A stretch of 64,000 nucleotides of DNA, from positions 62,001-126,000 of the forward strand of contig JAJKFJ010021574.1 of assembly GCA_027382625.1 (NCBI GenBank), read 5' to 3'. A model generated the notes under the pieces. It worked only from the letters and a program-made list of their open reading frames with translations. It was not told the DNA's origin and did no database searches. The translations under genes were made by a program, and so were the position numbers. This DNA is from Tetmemena sp. SeJ-2015 (taxonomy: Eukaryota; Ciliophora; Spirotrichea; Sporadotrichida; Oxytrichidae). This document shows positions 47,378 through 58,480 of this stretch, piece by piece; position 1 is the first letter of the stretch, and each line of letters opens with the position of its first letter.

Positions 47378-50300
47378 TCTACTTCGCAAGTTTCTGGGTA
47401 CCAGAGTAAGATGACCAGTTAACAACAACTTCTGGCTGCTACTAATTTTGCGACTTTACACTTTGATTAGCTGTTAATTACCCCCCTTAAGCCTAATTGT
47501 TAAGTCTAAGTTTGTTTTAAAGATTTTGTTAAGTGTTTAAACTGTTTAGACTTCTGGAATCTGCCTAGTCCTGTCTTTAAGCAGTAGAATTATATTGACC
47601 TGTATTATTGAATCCCTCTCTCCTTTGAGTTGTTCCCTGGCTCTGACTAGACAATTTGTTATTATAAGTGAAATACTGCTATTGTGACTGCTACTGCTGC
47701 ATTGGATATTGCTATTGCGGACTGCTATTTTCAGAATAGTTAAATTGGGTGCTGATATTTGTGGCATACTAGTTTTGGCTTTGATACTTTTGAGCAGTCT
47801 GAGTTGTGTTCAAGTAGGAGTTAGTGAGATGAGTATTTGTCTCATCTAATTAGGTGCTCTACTTATGATCCAAGTAAGGTTTCTCATATTATTGTTGTTG
47901 CTGTTGAATTAGGTTTCCCTTGAATTAAGAAAGGTTGATTTGTGGTCCGTTTGCCTTGCCAGTCTGCACTATTGTCTTAGTGTAGAAGGGGTTGTTAGTT
48001 GGCAGTTGAGATTTCTTCAGAGGAGGCTGGTAGAGTTTCATCAAATCACTCCTACTCAACAATTCATTCCTGACTAATTCAGCTTTGAAATTTGAACGAA
48101 GTTCTCTTTTATTCCCGTAAACTATTATGAGATAACCATTCAATAGATAAAATGATGTACTCACTTCAATTTTACTCTTCAGAAACACCATATGCACCGC
48201 TGTATTCAAAGAGTTACCGTTACGTTTATCCTAGCAAATTCACTGACTTCTGAGATATAATCTACTAGTTTACCCCTCCTTCAGCACTTAAACCATTCAT
48301 AAATCCTACAGGAATTGAACTCTCTTGGGAGAAATTTGTGCTTCTATTCAGGCTTGTCAATTTTTTCATTAGTTCCTTTGCTTTATCTAATATCCACATT
48401 TCTATAATAAAAAAAGAAACTAGCTTTACTATCTCTGCTGTTTCCAACTTATAGCTGCTGGGGCTAGTTATTAATGATGTTTGATAACTTCTACTAATTA
48501 TTCAGAGTTTGATTGAGAGCACTCTAGTTAAGGGCAGATATCAAACTCTAAATCTGAAGATTCTTCCTTTGATCTTGGGAGTACACTCTTAAAAAGTAAC
48601 ACCCTTACTTTAATTATAGGTTTTTATCTTTTGTTCATGAAATTAGCAACATTTGTCCCATCTGCTCTGACAATCATGCTTTAAAATAACCTACACTTTT
48701 GTTGTTAGAATTATTCCTTCTCCTAGAATCTTATTCACCCCTACCTCCCTCTTTTGACTCAGTCCTCTTGCAATTGCTTTCCAATGAGTGGTTCTCGTGA
48801 TGTTTTCATGTCTTGCTAGGAAATGTTTGAAATTCTTAGCAGTAGTGTTTGGTCGGAGAGTCTTGAGCACTTCATCTAGTTTATGGTCCTCCTCTGCGTA
48901 ATCATCGTGCTTTTGCATGATGCCCATATCTTCTTTCATTGAGAAGTAGTAGCTGTCCATCATGTTTAGCATCCTTCCTATGGATTTGTTCTAAGCAGCA
49001 GCTGCTTGCTCTTGCTCGTACTGCTCAATCTCAGATATCAATTACTCCTTCTGCTCGTTAGCTTTCTGAGAGGCAGAGTTTCGCAAGTTGAAGCCATGGC
49101 TTGCTCGACCTTTAGATCTTAAACGAGAGTGATCATTATTTTAATGGAAAGATCTGAAATGGATGTTGGAAGCGAAGAAGAACCAGATATTTGAGTTTTC
49201 ATCCTTCAAGAATTCAGCTTTCATCTGAAGTATCTCCTAAAGCAAAGTTTAGCTTAAGATTATTGAAGCTTACCTGATTGTGGACTTTGCTAATGTAGTA
49301 AGCTATCTTCAAACACTACTTGTATATAATTAAAGAACTTTCAATTAATTTAACTCTTGTAAGCATAGAGTTCATCTTCTTCTTGCTTGATCAAATCTGC
49401 ATCCTCTGGCATGGTCTTGAACCCTGAGTAGTCTATATCTTTGGGAAGTGTTCCAGCTGCTGGCTGGCTTTCCTTCTTCTATCCATGCTCAAAATTACTT
49501 ATTATGGCATTTTAAATATGCTAATGGAGTTAAGTTTAGGTGTTTTCTTGTGGAATTGGAGCCATGAAATGAACGAATATGGGATGGCCTATGCCAGTCT
49601 TTGCTTTGATACTCGTCTGAATGCAATCGATGGTTTTCCAGAACTCATCGTTAGCTCTCCTTCTGAATTCATTTATGAACTCAGTGTCTCTCACTACTTT
49701 CACAGCTGCTGTGTGGAAACCACTTTCATCAAACCCTGTTTGCTACATTTACTCCCCTACTTAATTTTATACTTACTTCATTTATCAAAATCACAAAATA
49801 TAATTCGTAAGTTGCTGACTCAGCCCAACTACTCCCTCCTATTGCGAATTTTATTGTTCTGAGCCATTCATCTATCCTTAGTTAAATAGAATGATATCTT
49901 TTAGAATCACCTATTGTTAGTTAGTTTGCAATTGAATTGAAGTTCTTGCCACTGAAAGTTTGAGAGGCAATTTTGTGTAAAGGATTCTCTTGATGGAACT
50001 CATCCTGCTCTTAATTACTATTAAACTAAAGATCATTAATCTTGAGCAGACTCGTCAACTAAAAATCTGAAGATTGCCGTGTCTTTGTAGAAAATGGATT
50101 TCTCGTCGTTACTGTAATTAGATACTCATTCTAAATTATAGAATTGAAAATACTGTTCCTGGCATTAGCTTCCTCATCAGCGTAGTTATTGATGGATGCT
50201 TTTAGTTTTGGTGAGGAGTTGAGCTTGCTAGGATTACTGTCTTTAGCATTGGAAGCATTTTGAATCTAGTTATCATGAGGATTGCAAATTGAAATAAGCC

Positions 50301-50923
50301 ATTTATCTATGATTGGTAATTTGAAAGACTATTGGCTGAGTTTCCTTCTTCCTCTCCCTGACTATAGTACTGAACTTTTGTCTGATGTCTTGAAGAGCCA
50401 ACTTACTGGCTTAAGCAATCATCATGAGGCAGCCTTCTTTGTCGCACTTCGCTATGAACACTGGCTTCCCATTCGCAAAGAATACTGTGTCAGGGAACAG
50501 CACTTAGCACCCCTTCACTTTCTCATTTGGAGGCAGCAAGTACTCTATCAATCGGATGAATCCTATCTTCTTCCCCTGTAACAACGCCAAATTTTATAAA
50601 GGCTTCTGCTCCAGTCTCCTTCCTTTGGTTACTTACTATTTGCAAACCTAGCAATCGCAAATAAATGACTCATTTCAAATAATCGCAAGAGAAGTAGGAG
50701 TTATCACCATAATATAAATAGCTCTTTTGACTAGGGTTATTATAAATAATGAGAATAGCTTTGCTCTCCTCTGCATTTTTCATCTGATGGCGTCTAGCTT
50801 TTTCTTGGACATCTTATTATGCTGCTAATGTTAAAATAAATATTGGCCCTTCGAAGCCTTGGTAGAGCCGGAAGCCCCCGCCTAAAGCTTAGAGTTGTTG
50901 AGTGTTTGCTATGTAACTTCCAT
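47263..50923 (-). CDS. Gln-rich protein of unknown family
   Basis: The start at 50923 gives MEVTQQTLNNSKLQAGASGS. IES 50819-50840 joins STKASKGQ to QDVQEKARRHQMKNAEES. A folded-looking segment follows near 50580-50290 (IGFIRLIEYLLPPNEKV, LFPDTVFFANGKPVFIAKCD), then PKDIDYSGFKTMPEDADLIK (about 49450), EQLISEIEQYEQEQAAAAQN and a helical segment MLNMMDSYYFSMKEDMGIMQ (48972 leftwards). Further on are LIIVYGNKRELRSNFKAEL and a polyGln tail (YPMQQQQSQQQYFTYNN, about 47680). Reading continues to TGA at 47265-47263. Most Gln codons are TAA/TAG. All MDSs are in normal order. I recognise no named domain. Confidence 0.55.
50819..50840 (-). other. IES in the Gln-rich gene, pointer AATA
   Basis: The pointer (TATT on plus) is at 50815-50818 and 50841-50844. 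Removal joins STKASKGQ to QDVQEKARRHQM in frame. Confidence 0.7.
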
Positions 50924-51041
50924 CGTTTACTATTTTATTTCTATAATTTCCACTTCAATTTTATCACATCACTAAATTAATACTCGCTCATATTGTGAGA
51001 TTTTATTTTGTAATTGATTGAAAATTGTTTAAATAATAAAA

Positions 51042-52035
51042 ATGTTCTTGCAGACCAAGAGTAAGTTTGACTGGACGAGGCCCCAAACCCAGGGCTTCAG
51101 ATAAACCATACAGCATGATGATTTCGCCAGGTGGTCTGCCAATCATATGTACAGGACCAGCTACAACGACATGAGCGTCAAGGTAAATATAAGCAGGTTG
51201 TGAAATATCGTCTTCCCTAATTAAACATGTTTTGGTGCTTACTTGTTTGGTTTAGGAGCCAGTTGAAAATAAAAACTCAGCCATCCCCGGATACTAGGGA
51301 TACGTCCCAGGCAAGAAGCCAGACAATGAATTGCAAGGGACCTTCACCACCCTCAGTAGGCGTTGCTTTACTAGAGAGAGACTTGACAACTAGCCATAAT
51401 TCAGAGGCACTGCAAGGTATTGCAATCATAAAAATTCCCTCTCTCATCCATAGATCATAATGTGTGATTTAAAGAATATCTTTTAACATATCCATTGACT
51501 TAGTTGATAGTTTTAACTTCACACAAGTGCCTCCTAAGCAGGATGAAACACTCAGAGCCAACAGCCATAAGTATGGAAAGCAAACGCTCCCCATCCCTCA
51601 CCCTAATTAGGACACCCCAGGTGGCACCAGAGCCTGGTCCTCTACAACTAGAGACTCCTATGGCGTGGCTCCAAGGTTCAGAGTGAAGCAGAACTTCAGA
51701 GCTAGAGTGTCGCAAGCAGACGCTGACTTCGACCACATGATGAGAGAAAGTGGAAGAGGTAAGGGCAAGGTAACCGCTAGTGGCTTCGCAACTGCGATGA
51801 CCCTCTACGACGGCACCACTTGGGTCCCTGAAAAGAATCTTCACTCAGATAAACTTACTTCTTCCCTTTCTTTGGAAATAATCATACCTTCTCCCTTTTT
51901 CCAAGTATTTTTAGGTTTATGTTAAGAACTGAGTATAGAAATAGATTCAACCAGGACAAGCCGTTCCACAAGGTTAACTTGAGGCACTCCATCTACTAAG
52001 TCCCTAAGAGAGTCTTAGTCTATGATCAAGCATGA
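51042..52035 (+). CDS. Axonemal microtubule-associated-type protein with IPGYxGYVPG motif
   Basis: The start at 51042 gives MFLQTKSKFDWTRPQTQGFR and MYRTSYNDMSVK. A 73-base intron (51183-51255) is followed by EPVENKNSAIPGYQGYVPGK. The IPGYxGyvPG core recurs in small proteins of ciliary microtubules (CIMIP2/FAM166 type). After a second interruption (about 51415-51520) come VPPKQDETLRANSHKYGKQT, STTRDSYGVAPRFRVKQNFR and MTLYDGTTWVPEKNLHSD. After a third (about 51855-51915) the last exon encodes FNQDKPFHKVNLRHSIYQVP and ends RVLVYDQA with TGA at 52033-52035. Short Tyr/Gly/Pro motifs without a globular core fit a microtubule inner or surface protein. Confidence 0.62.
51183..51255 (+). other. 73-base intron in the axonemal gene
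   Basis: It begins GTAAAT and ends TTTAG. Splicing joins NDMSVK to EPVENKNSAIPGYQGY in frame. Confidence 0.7.
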
Positions 52036-52344
52036 AAATTACAAAAATACAATCACTCATGGAAAATTCTCACTCCATGCTTACACCCTTTCTATATTTA
52101 AGTCTTTGCAATTTTTAGAATAAATTTTATTTTATTTTCATTCATTCACTAACTTCATCCTCTTAAAATCACAAAATAGGATAATGTTGGATGACTCTTC
52201 TTAAATGTACATGAGCATGGTTTATGATAAGAAATTGTGAATATCTTTGGGGGTGGTGAAAGATGAAGTATAAATTTAAATATTAGCTTTTAAATAAGCA
52301 GCAGCAATTCCCTCACAAATAGAGAACATTTCATAGTCACAAAC

Positions 52345-55128
52345 ATGCAACAGAGAATCAAGGAAGTCTTCACAGACGCATTTGCAAACTACAACACATT
52401 CACCCGCGAGACCTACAAACTAGTCAGAAACAGAGGCAAGAAGCTCGAAGATATATCTAAGATCGAAGAGAAACTTGCAAACAAGGTCAAGATTACAGGA
52501 GAGCAACAACAAAAGCTCCAACTCAAGTAGGAGCATTTGAACTATGTATCTCACACCCTAGACATCATGGAGCTCTACAAAGCTGAGTTTGAGAGAGAAC
52601 AGGCAGCCATACTAGCCAGAGAGCAGGAGATTGCTTAACAGCAGCAAGAGTAGGAACTCAACCAAGATCAAGCAGTGGAAGTTGTTGACCAATCTTTAAA
52701 AGAGGAAGTGAAAGTTGCTCAACCAGAGCCAGTTCAAACTCCTTCACACCAGTCCCCTTAGAAGACTTAGAACCTTCACAGCGAGAGCAACGTGGTCAAC
52801 TATCAGATCTCGTCTTCAGAGAAGCCTTAAGCAGTTACTGCTCAGCCTCAAGTTGTCGAGCAACCTGAGCCTAGAGTTGAAATTCAGTATGTAGTGGATC
52901 ATAGTAAAGTTGATGAGGCGATCAGACTCAGTCTTGGCTCTCAAGTCCTCTTCCAGCAAATCCAGTTCTTGAATATGGCAGTCATGCAAAGAAACGATGC
53001 TACTTTGATCCAAGAGTTCAACCAACTCATACAGCTCTTATAGCCAGTGCTTTTCAGCTTGCACGATTTGACTAATGATATCAGGATCAGTAGACTTACC
53101 GGAGAGTTCAAGAGAATCATCTTCAGCGAGGAGAATAAGCCAGAGGATGCAGGCTCACTCTAGATCAGGAACTTGTTTAACAAGATCATCAACAATGATG
53201 TGATCAAGAATTCCATGTGCCTCTCCCAGATTATGATGATGCCAATTATGCAACCACAGATAGGAGGAGGAATGATGAACCCACAAGCAGGAGTTAACCA
53301 AATTTTACCTTAACAGCAAATTCAAGTCGCTCAACTCTCAGCCGCACACCAGCTTACGTTATTTTTAGAGCAGCATCAGTTGCATTCTCACGTGGTTGAT
53401 CAGACCTCTCCAGTTAAACCTGCTCAGCAGAGCCACTTGACTGTATAGAACTATTCACCTCGCAAGGATATGTCGAAGTCACCTTTGAGACAACCAGGTG
53501 CTATCGAAGTTGCCGCAGATGTTAAGAGAAACTTGAACCTCGACGATGTTGAGGATGAGCAAGATGAGGAGTTGCAAGCTGAGGATGCCAATGCCGAGGA
53601 GTATGAGCAGAATGAGTACTAGGATGAAGATTAGGCTGAGTATGACAACCAACCTCAGTACCAGGAAGATGAAAGGGCTAATCAGCAGAATGAGGAGTAA
53701 GAGGGTCAACAAGAAGAGGGCGAGAACTATAACCAAGATTATGAAGAGACCACTCCTGGACAGCAAGATCATGAGTAGGAGGAGTTGACCACCCCAACTG
53801 ATGAAGTACCCTAGAGCTAAGGAGAAGAGCTAAAGGATACTATAGCAGATAATAGATTTGATTATCAAACCAAATTGATATTAAATAAAATGGATTATCC
53901 CAAAAAGCAGTTGTACTTTCTCAAGTATCAATAAACTAACTTATTTTCTTATTCAATATTGATCTTAAAAGCTATTATCTTTGAATGATAGTACCAAACT
54001 CTGAGTTATGATCTATAAAAGGTAGAGCCTTAAATATTCGAGAACTATATAAGTTAACCCGCAATAACTTGCGCTTTAGCATATTGATTTTGGATTTCGC
54101 TAAGGAGAAAATTACAATTTAAGGTCATGACAGCCATTTTAACAGTTGCCATTTGACTAAATATCACTTATTATTTCAGCAAATTGCCTATTCATATAGA
54201 GTATCTACTATAATGAGGATAAGAGTGCCTGGAGAAAAGATGGGCAATAGGAGCACAGAGGAGGCTACAGAGGAGGCTATAGAGGTGGCTATAGAGGAGA
54301 CTATAGAGGAGGTTACAGAGGAGATTACAGAGGTGGCTACAGAGGCGAATACAGAGGAGAATACAGAGGTGGCTATAGAGGAAGAGGTGGCTACCAGAGA
54401 AATGACTGGAGAGCTCAAAAGGAGGATGAAGGACAAGAGAGAAGAGAGGAAGTTGACCAAGAGAACGGAGGAGAGGAGAGAGGAGATAAATTCCCTGTCC
54501 CCTCACAGAGGAAAACATTGCTTTGCTTTACTATATGATGAATATTAAGTAGGAGGTTTCAGAGGTAACAATGAGGGCTACTAGGAAAGAGCACCCTACA
54601 GAGGTGGTGATAGAGGCTCCTACAGAGGTAACTATAGAGGTGGAGATAGAGATGGCGAGAGAGGAGGATTTAGAGGAGGCGAGAGAGGCTCCTACAGAGG
54701 CAATTATAGAGGTGACTATAGAGGAGACTACAGAGGAGGCTATAGAGGAGGTGACAGAGGTTCCTACAGAGGAAACTATCGCGGAGGCTTCAAGAACTTA
54801 AATGCATTTATGCTTAGAATTTAAAACGAGGAAGATCATGAACACACTGGAGAGGATCTAGCCACTGGAGGATTCCAGGTCGTAAAGACTAGAGCCCAAA
54901 AAGAAGATGCTAACTTCTCAGTTTAATAGAAAACCTTTAGCTATATTCTTTTAAGTAGGGTTCAATGAGTCAAGAGGCCCAAGAATCGCCAGAGGAGCCC
55001 AGAACTTCGTTCAGAGAGGAAGTAGAGGGTACGGTTACAGTAGAGGCGGCTCGAACTACAATAACACTGCTTCGGGTCCCTCAAGGGTTAAATTTTACAT
55101 TATTTTTAGGGATGAAGATCTCGAGTGA
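52345..55128 (+). CDS. Caprin-like cytoplasmic RNA-binding protein with RGG repeats
   Basis: The ATG at 52345 opens [20 protein letters not shown]. The true start may be upstream at 52183 (MLDDSSQMYMSMVYDK) across an IES. A helical region [20 protein letters not shown] to [19 protein letters not shown] resembles the Caprin HR1 region. A Gln/Glu/Pro-rich linker and a second helical segment ([20 protein letters not shown]) follow, then a Glu/Gln/Asp-rich tract (about 53540-53830). After interruptions two RGG arrays appear: 54256-54400 (repeats of GGYRG, GDYRG, GEYRG) and 54595-54790 ([13 protein letters not shown]). The end reads [15 protein letters not shown] and [20 protein letters not shown] arrays bind RNA and mark messenger-RNP granule proteins. 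The Caprin assignment is moderate; RGG protein is certain. Confidence 0.68.
54256..54800 (+). repeat. Imperfect GGYRG/RGNYRG-coding tandem repeats, two blocks
   Basis: Runs of 15-base units reading GGC TAC AGA GGA GGC and variants, in 54256-54400 and 54595-54790, separated by an MDS boundary and a charged segment. The purine-rich units also make spurious Glu/Thr-rich frames on plus and Ser/Leu-rich frames on minus. Confidence 0.85.
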
Positions 55129-55453
55129 TTTATAGTAATGAAAGAGTATTTTAATCATATAATAAAAGGTTGAGAGAGAGTCGGATATTCTTAACACCAA
55201 TGATTAAGAAACACCCCCTGCTACTTATTTGATATTTTAATTGCCTAAAATCCAACCGCAAAAATCGACCCAAAGTTTTGTATAATTACTATCCTCCTAT
55301 TTATTAATCTTCTCGCTTCTAAAAACGCTTTATCATTTCTCGAATGGGAATATTTTCTATAGTTTTGTAAACCTTATCTTTATGTTTTAAAGCTATCAAT
55401 AGGTGCCCTATGAATATAATGATTGTATTATGCTTAATCATTTTTAACTATGC
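55129..55453. other. Spacer left of the scrambled transporter
   Basis: AT-rich with no supported gene. It marks the left edge of the scrambled locus. Confidence 0.4.
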
Positions 55454-56329
55454 TTTGTGATCTATGTACCTCTATGCATGGTGAGAAAGATTGAGAAGTT
55501 CGCCTGGACGCATCTGATTGCCGATGCTCTGATTCTGATCACAGCTATTGTGATCCTAATTTATGCACTCATCCAACTCTCAAATTATGGCTGGGGAGAG
55601 GGAAACCAAATCTTCAACTCTGATACATGGTTGACTATGATAGGGTCAGCAGTTTACTCTTATGAGGGTATTGGAGTAATCTTACCCCTTTTGGAGGTAA
55701 CTGAGAAGCCTGAGCTCTACCCTAAGATTCTATTCTACGTGCTGCTTACAGTGATGGTAGTTTACGTTTCCTTTGGAGAGTTTTGCCTTTTCGTGTATGG
55801 CAACCTAATCAAACTACCTCTGATTACAGCAAATTTGCCTTCTGGAGTAGTGGTGTGGATTATCAAGATCTTCTTCTCCATTAACTTGTTCTTCACCTAC
55901 CCTCTACAGCTTTTCCCAGCCAATATCATCATAGAGATCTTATAAAATAGAGATATCATTTCATTTCTTTAAGAGAGCTATTTGTTCTCAAATATGCCCA
56001 AATCAAAGAAAAGACAATGGCTCAAAAACCTAACCAGGACTATACTCATCCTCTTCACAATCGTTTTCTGTATTTCAATGGGGGACGCAATCGATAAGTT
56101 CATTTCACTATTGGGTTCTCTAACTTGCACACCCATCTCTTTCACTCTACCCAGTATTTTCCACTTAAAACTGTGCAACCCAACTAGGAATCAGAAAATA
56201 ATAGACTACTTTATAATTGGACTATCTCTGATTATCATGGTATTTTGCAGTCACTTAAATATCGCATAAGATTACTTAAATCTTATAGGATTTAAGAGTG
56301 GGTACACAATTTGGCATTGGAAAGATTGA
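55454..56329 (+). CDS. Amino-acid/proton transporter (SLC36/AAAP type), C-terminal half, on the plus strand
   Basis: Membrane amino-acid permease. This plus-strand block starts at the TTTG pointer 55454-55457 and encodes VIYVPLCMVRKIEKFAW, LIADALILITAIVILIYALI, then MIGSAVYSYEGIGVILPLLE (the GTAxFAFEGIG-like motif of the family). It continues with FPxL-type PELYPKILFYVLLTVMVVYV, LPSGVVVWIIKIFFSINLFF, TYPLQLFPANIIIEIL, ILILFTIVFCISMGDAID, CTPISFTLPSIFHLKL and the last helix, ending GYTIWHWKD with TGA at 56327-56329. It lacks a start codon and the first four helices. These are found inverted at 56472-57026, so the two blocks are one scrambled gene. Confidence 0.85.
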
Positions 56330-56471
56330 CCAGTCGACTATAAAACAAGCCACCACCTATCAAATACGTCGAAGTTTCACTATTTATTTCCTCTGCACAA
56401 TAATCATTCACAATCGTTCATGCTCCTCAATTATAGTTATTGATAGATTAGTTCACATCTTGAAAACTTAC
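56330..56471. other. Spacer between the inverted halves of the transporter gene
   Basis: This 142-base AT-rich stretch lies between the stop codon of the C-terminal block and the pointer at the end of the N-terminal block. It probably holds the transporter 3' UTR plus eliminated DNA. Confidence 0.5.
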
Positions 56472-57026
56472 CAAACCAGATGACACTGACATCGCTGTGA
56501 TAAGTAGGATCGTCTTCATGAACTTTATCTGAGATTTCATCTGCCACGCTCTTCAAGCTTGTCGTGATGAAGTAGATGTAGGCAGTCACGAAACCTATCT
56601 GTGAAAGCCCGAGGAAAATGTCTACCATGATCTTTCCTGGTAAACCAATTGCTGCGAATCCGATATCACTGAAGGATCCTCCTGGAGCAATCCTAGCTTT
56701 AGCATCAAGTAGCTTGATTGCACAAACCAAAGTCTAATTCAAAATTAATTAAAGTCAGAACAAAAGAGAGCACCATGGATATTAAGGCCCATAACCACCC
56801 TCCGTTTTGGAAATTCTTTGGCAGGTACAGAATTCCAGTACAGACGAAACCTTTAAGTAGAGAAAAGTAAGTTCCCGCAGGAGAGAGTTTCTTGATTTTC
56901 TTGATTTAGTTTTCCTCTACTCTCCTGAGCTGAGTGTTTGGTGAAAATATTTAATCTCTATAAAAGGCTTTTGTCATTAAAAGAATATTACGAGGGAAGG
57001 AGATTAGTGTCTTCTACTTCATCCAT
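56472..57026 (-). CDS. Amino-acid/proton transporter (SLC36/AAAP type), N-terminal half, inverted relative to the C-terminal half
   Basis: On the minus strand the start at 57026 gives MDEVEDTNLLPSQYSFNDKS. A 16-base IES (56947-56962) joins this to LSPNTQLRRVEENQIKKIKK. Then comes the family's first helix region TYFSLLKGFVCTGILYLPKN, FQNGGWLWALISMVLSFVLT and, after IES 56735-56750, LVCAIKLLDAKARIAPGGSF, SDIGFAAIGLPGKIMVDIFL and GLSQIGFVTAYIYFITTSL. It ends DPTYHSDVSVIWF at the pointer CAAA 56472-56475 (TTTG on minus). Beyond it the minus frame continues as unrelated sequence. Joining to the plus-strand block gives VSVIWF-VIYVPLCMVRKI in frame, which completes the transporter. Confidence 0.85.
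56735..56750 (-). other. 16-base IES in the transporter gene, pointer GACTTT
   Basis: The pointer (AAAGTC on plus) is at 56729-56734 and 56751-56756. Removal restores the second helix as SFVLTLVCAIKLLDAKAR. Confidence 0.82.
56947..56962 (-). other. 16-base IES in the transporter gene, pointer TTT
   Basis: The pointer (AAA on plus) is at 56944-56946 and 56963-56965. Removal joins SFNDKSL to SPNTQLRRVEENQIK in frame. The boundary is uncertain by a base within the T run. Confidence 0.6.
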
Positions 57027-57179
57027 GTCTCTAATATGCTCTCCAACTAAGAATCATTTTAATAAGAATCTGATTCTTACACTTTCTCATTACCAGATAT
57101 AGTTTTAATAAATATCTATGAATTTATGATATAGAAATATGTAATTTATTATTACAATATTTTTCTTAGTTGATTTGCT

Positions 57180-57528
57180 GTTGAATATCATCGTCTTCTT
57201 CTGGAGGGTTTTGAGAATTGTATTGCTTATCATATGTAGGCGTCTTATTATTTTGAGGCTGCTAAACAGAATTTGCCCCTGCTAAGTTATTCTCTGCACC
57301 TAAACCCAGAGCTCCTTAATTAGAACTAATCTCACTGTGATTATAAAATAAGTTCATTATATAATTTAAAGATGATTTAGAGCGTTATGGTCAACCTTCT
57401 TGTAAGTGGAGTCATCTGCACTCAGATCAGAGGGTCGATTGTAGTAGTTTGTCTAGTAAAGGTTTATAATTGCAAAGTGAAATTACAGTTTGCTGTTTAT
57501 GATCCTGTAAGAGGCCTTTGTTTTCCAT
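57180..57528 (-). CDS. Small Gln/Asn-rich protein, boundaries uncertain
   Basis: The start at 57528 gives MENKGLLQDHKQQT. Later segments read YNRPSDLSADDSTYKKVDHN (about 57440) and SSNQGALGLGAENNLAGANS then VQQPQNNKTPTYDKQYNS and EEDDDIQQQIN. A CAAACT repeat brackets one interruption, but its removal does not give the expected frame, so at least one further junction is missing. The stop codon is not resolved. It may be a short independent gene between the transporter and the ear-domain gene. Confidence 0.35.
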
Positions 57529-57660
57529 TGAATTATAATATTTTGCAATAAATATCTACCTAATCTATCATTCATCTCCCATATAATACTTTGAAAATTA
57601 CACATACAAAAAAGATCACTCATGGATTAACTTAGAGTGCGATCATCTCGAGCACATTAT

Positions 57661-58480
57661 TCATTATATGCTACACAAACTTGCCTTTGTAGGGTCTGCT
57701 GCCATTTACACTTCATTATCATTACTCCTGCCCACTATTTCGCAGTTCTAACCATTCGCAGTGATAGTGATTTTTATAAGAGCGAGCAACGGGCTGCTAG
57801 TTACAAAGCCACTCATATTCGAGAAAGTAGTAACTCCACACAAAATATTCTTCGCTTACTCTACTCCATCTACGAAATTGAAAGTCTATTTGCCGAGTTA
57901 CAGTAATTCTTTTAGCTGAGTTAAAGATCTGCACTAATTGAAGTCCACACTAAAGCTGACCTTGAAATGATGTGCTGCGTTGCATTCAAAATTCCATTTA
58001 TACATGAATGTCTAAGCGTCCAAAGAAGGCAAAGCCTAACAGAATCTAAGTAAAATGACAGGCACTCTAAGTGGGATACTAACTGGCTTGCCCTCCTAAG
58101 TAGTGTACATCGCTTGAAAGATGGGGATTGAAAGCTGGAAAGAAGTCAGTTTTAAGCTTATGTCTACTGGCTCTTGCTACCCAGGCAGGATCTAAGGCAC
58201 TAGATCTCTGTTCACATTCATCATAAGTCCCATCAAGGGTGCGGGCATTAACTTCAGACTGTGAATTGTTTGGCTATTATTCTTGTTAGCGAAGAATAGT
58301 CGTACACTCACTAATAAACATGAAAATAATCCTGTAGGCTTGAAGTCTGAAAGCATTCCTATTTTCAAGTTTTGATCTTCGAAGAGTACACATTTACTCT
58401 GAGATAGAGCTCTTCTGAAAAAGCCCTAGAGCAGATTTCTCATTATGGCTTGAGGGTTTAGATTCATTTGTAGCTAAGCT
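57661..58480 (-). other. Alpha-adaptin appendage (ear) domain region
   Basis: It has two subdomains. The immunoglobulin-like sandwich (LFEDQNLKIGMLSDFKPTGL to PLRVPVILLRFCQALPSLDA) and the platform (HHFKVSFSVDF to KASLCSIQ, with GVTTFSNMSGFVTSSPLLAL) appear in the same order as in AP-2 alpha. This domain recruits accessory proteins at clathrin-coated pits. Confidence 0.7.

Noticed and set aside
51500..51844. 114-residue minus-strand open frame
   Set aside because: It is antisense to the axonemal gene, whose plus-strand frame has coherent Tyr/Gly/Pro motifs and correct exon joins.
54188..54518. Ser/Val- and Leu/Ser-rich minus-strand frames of about 90-108 residues, and Glu/Thr-rich plus frames
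   Set aside because: They are out-of-frame readings of the RGG-coding repeat units.
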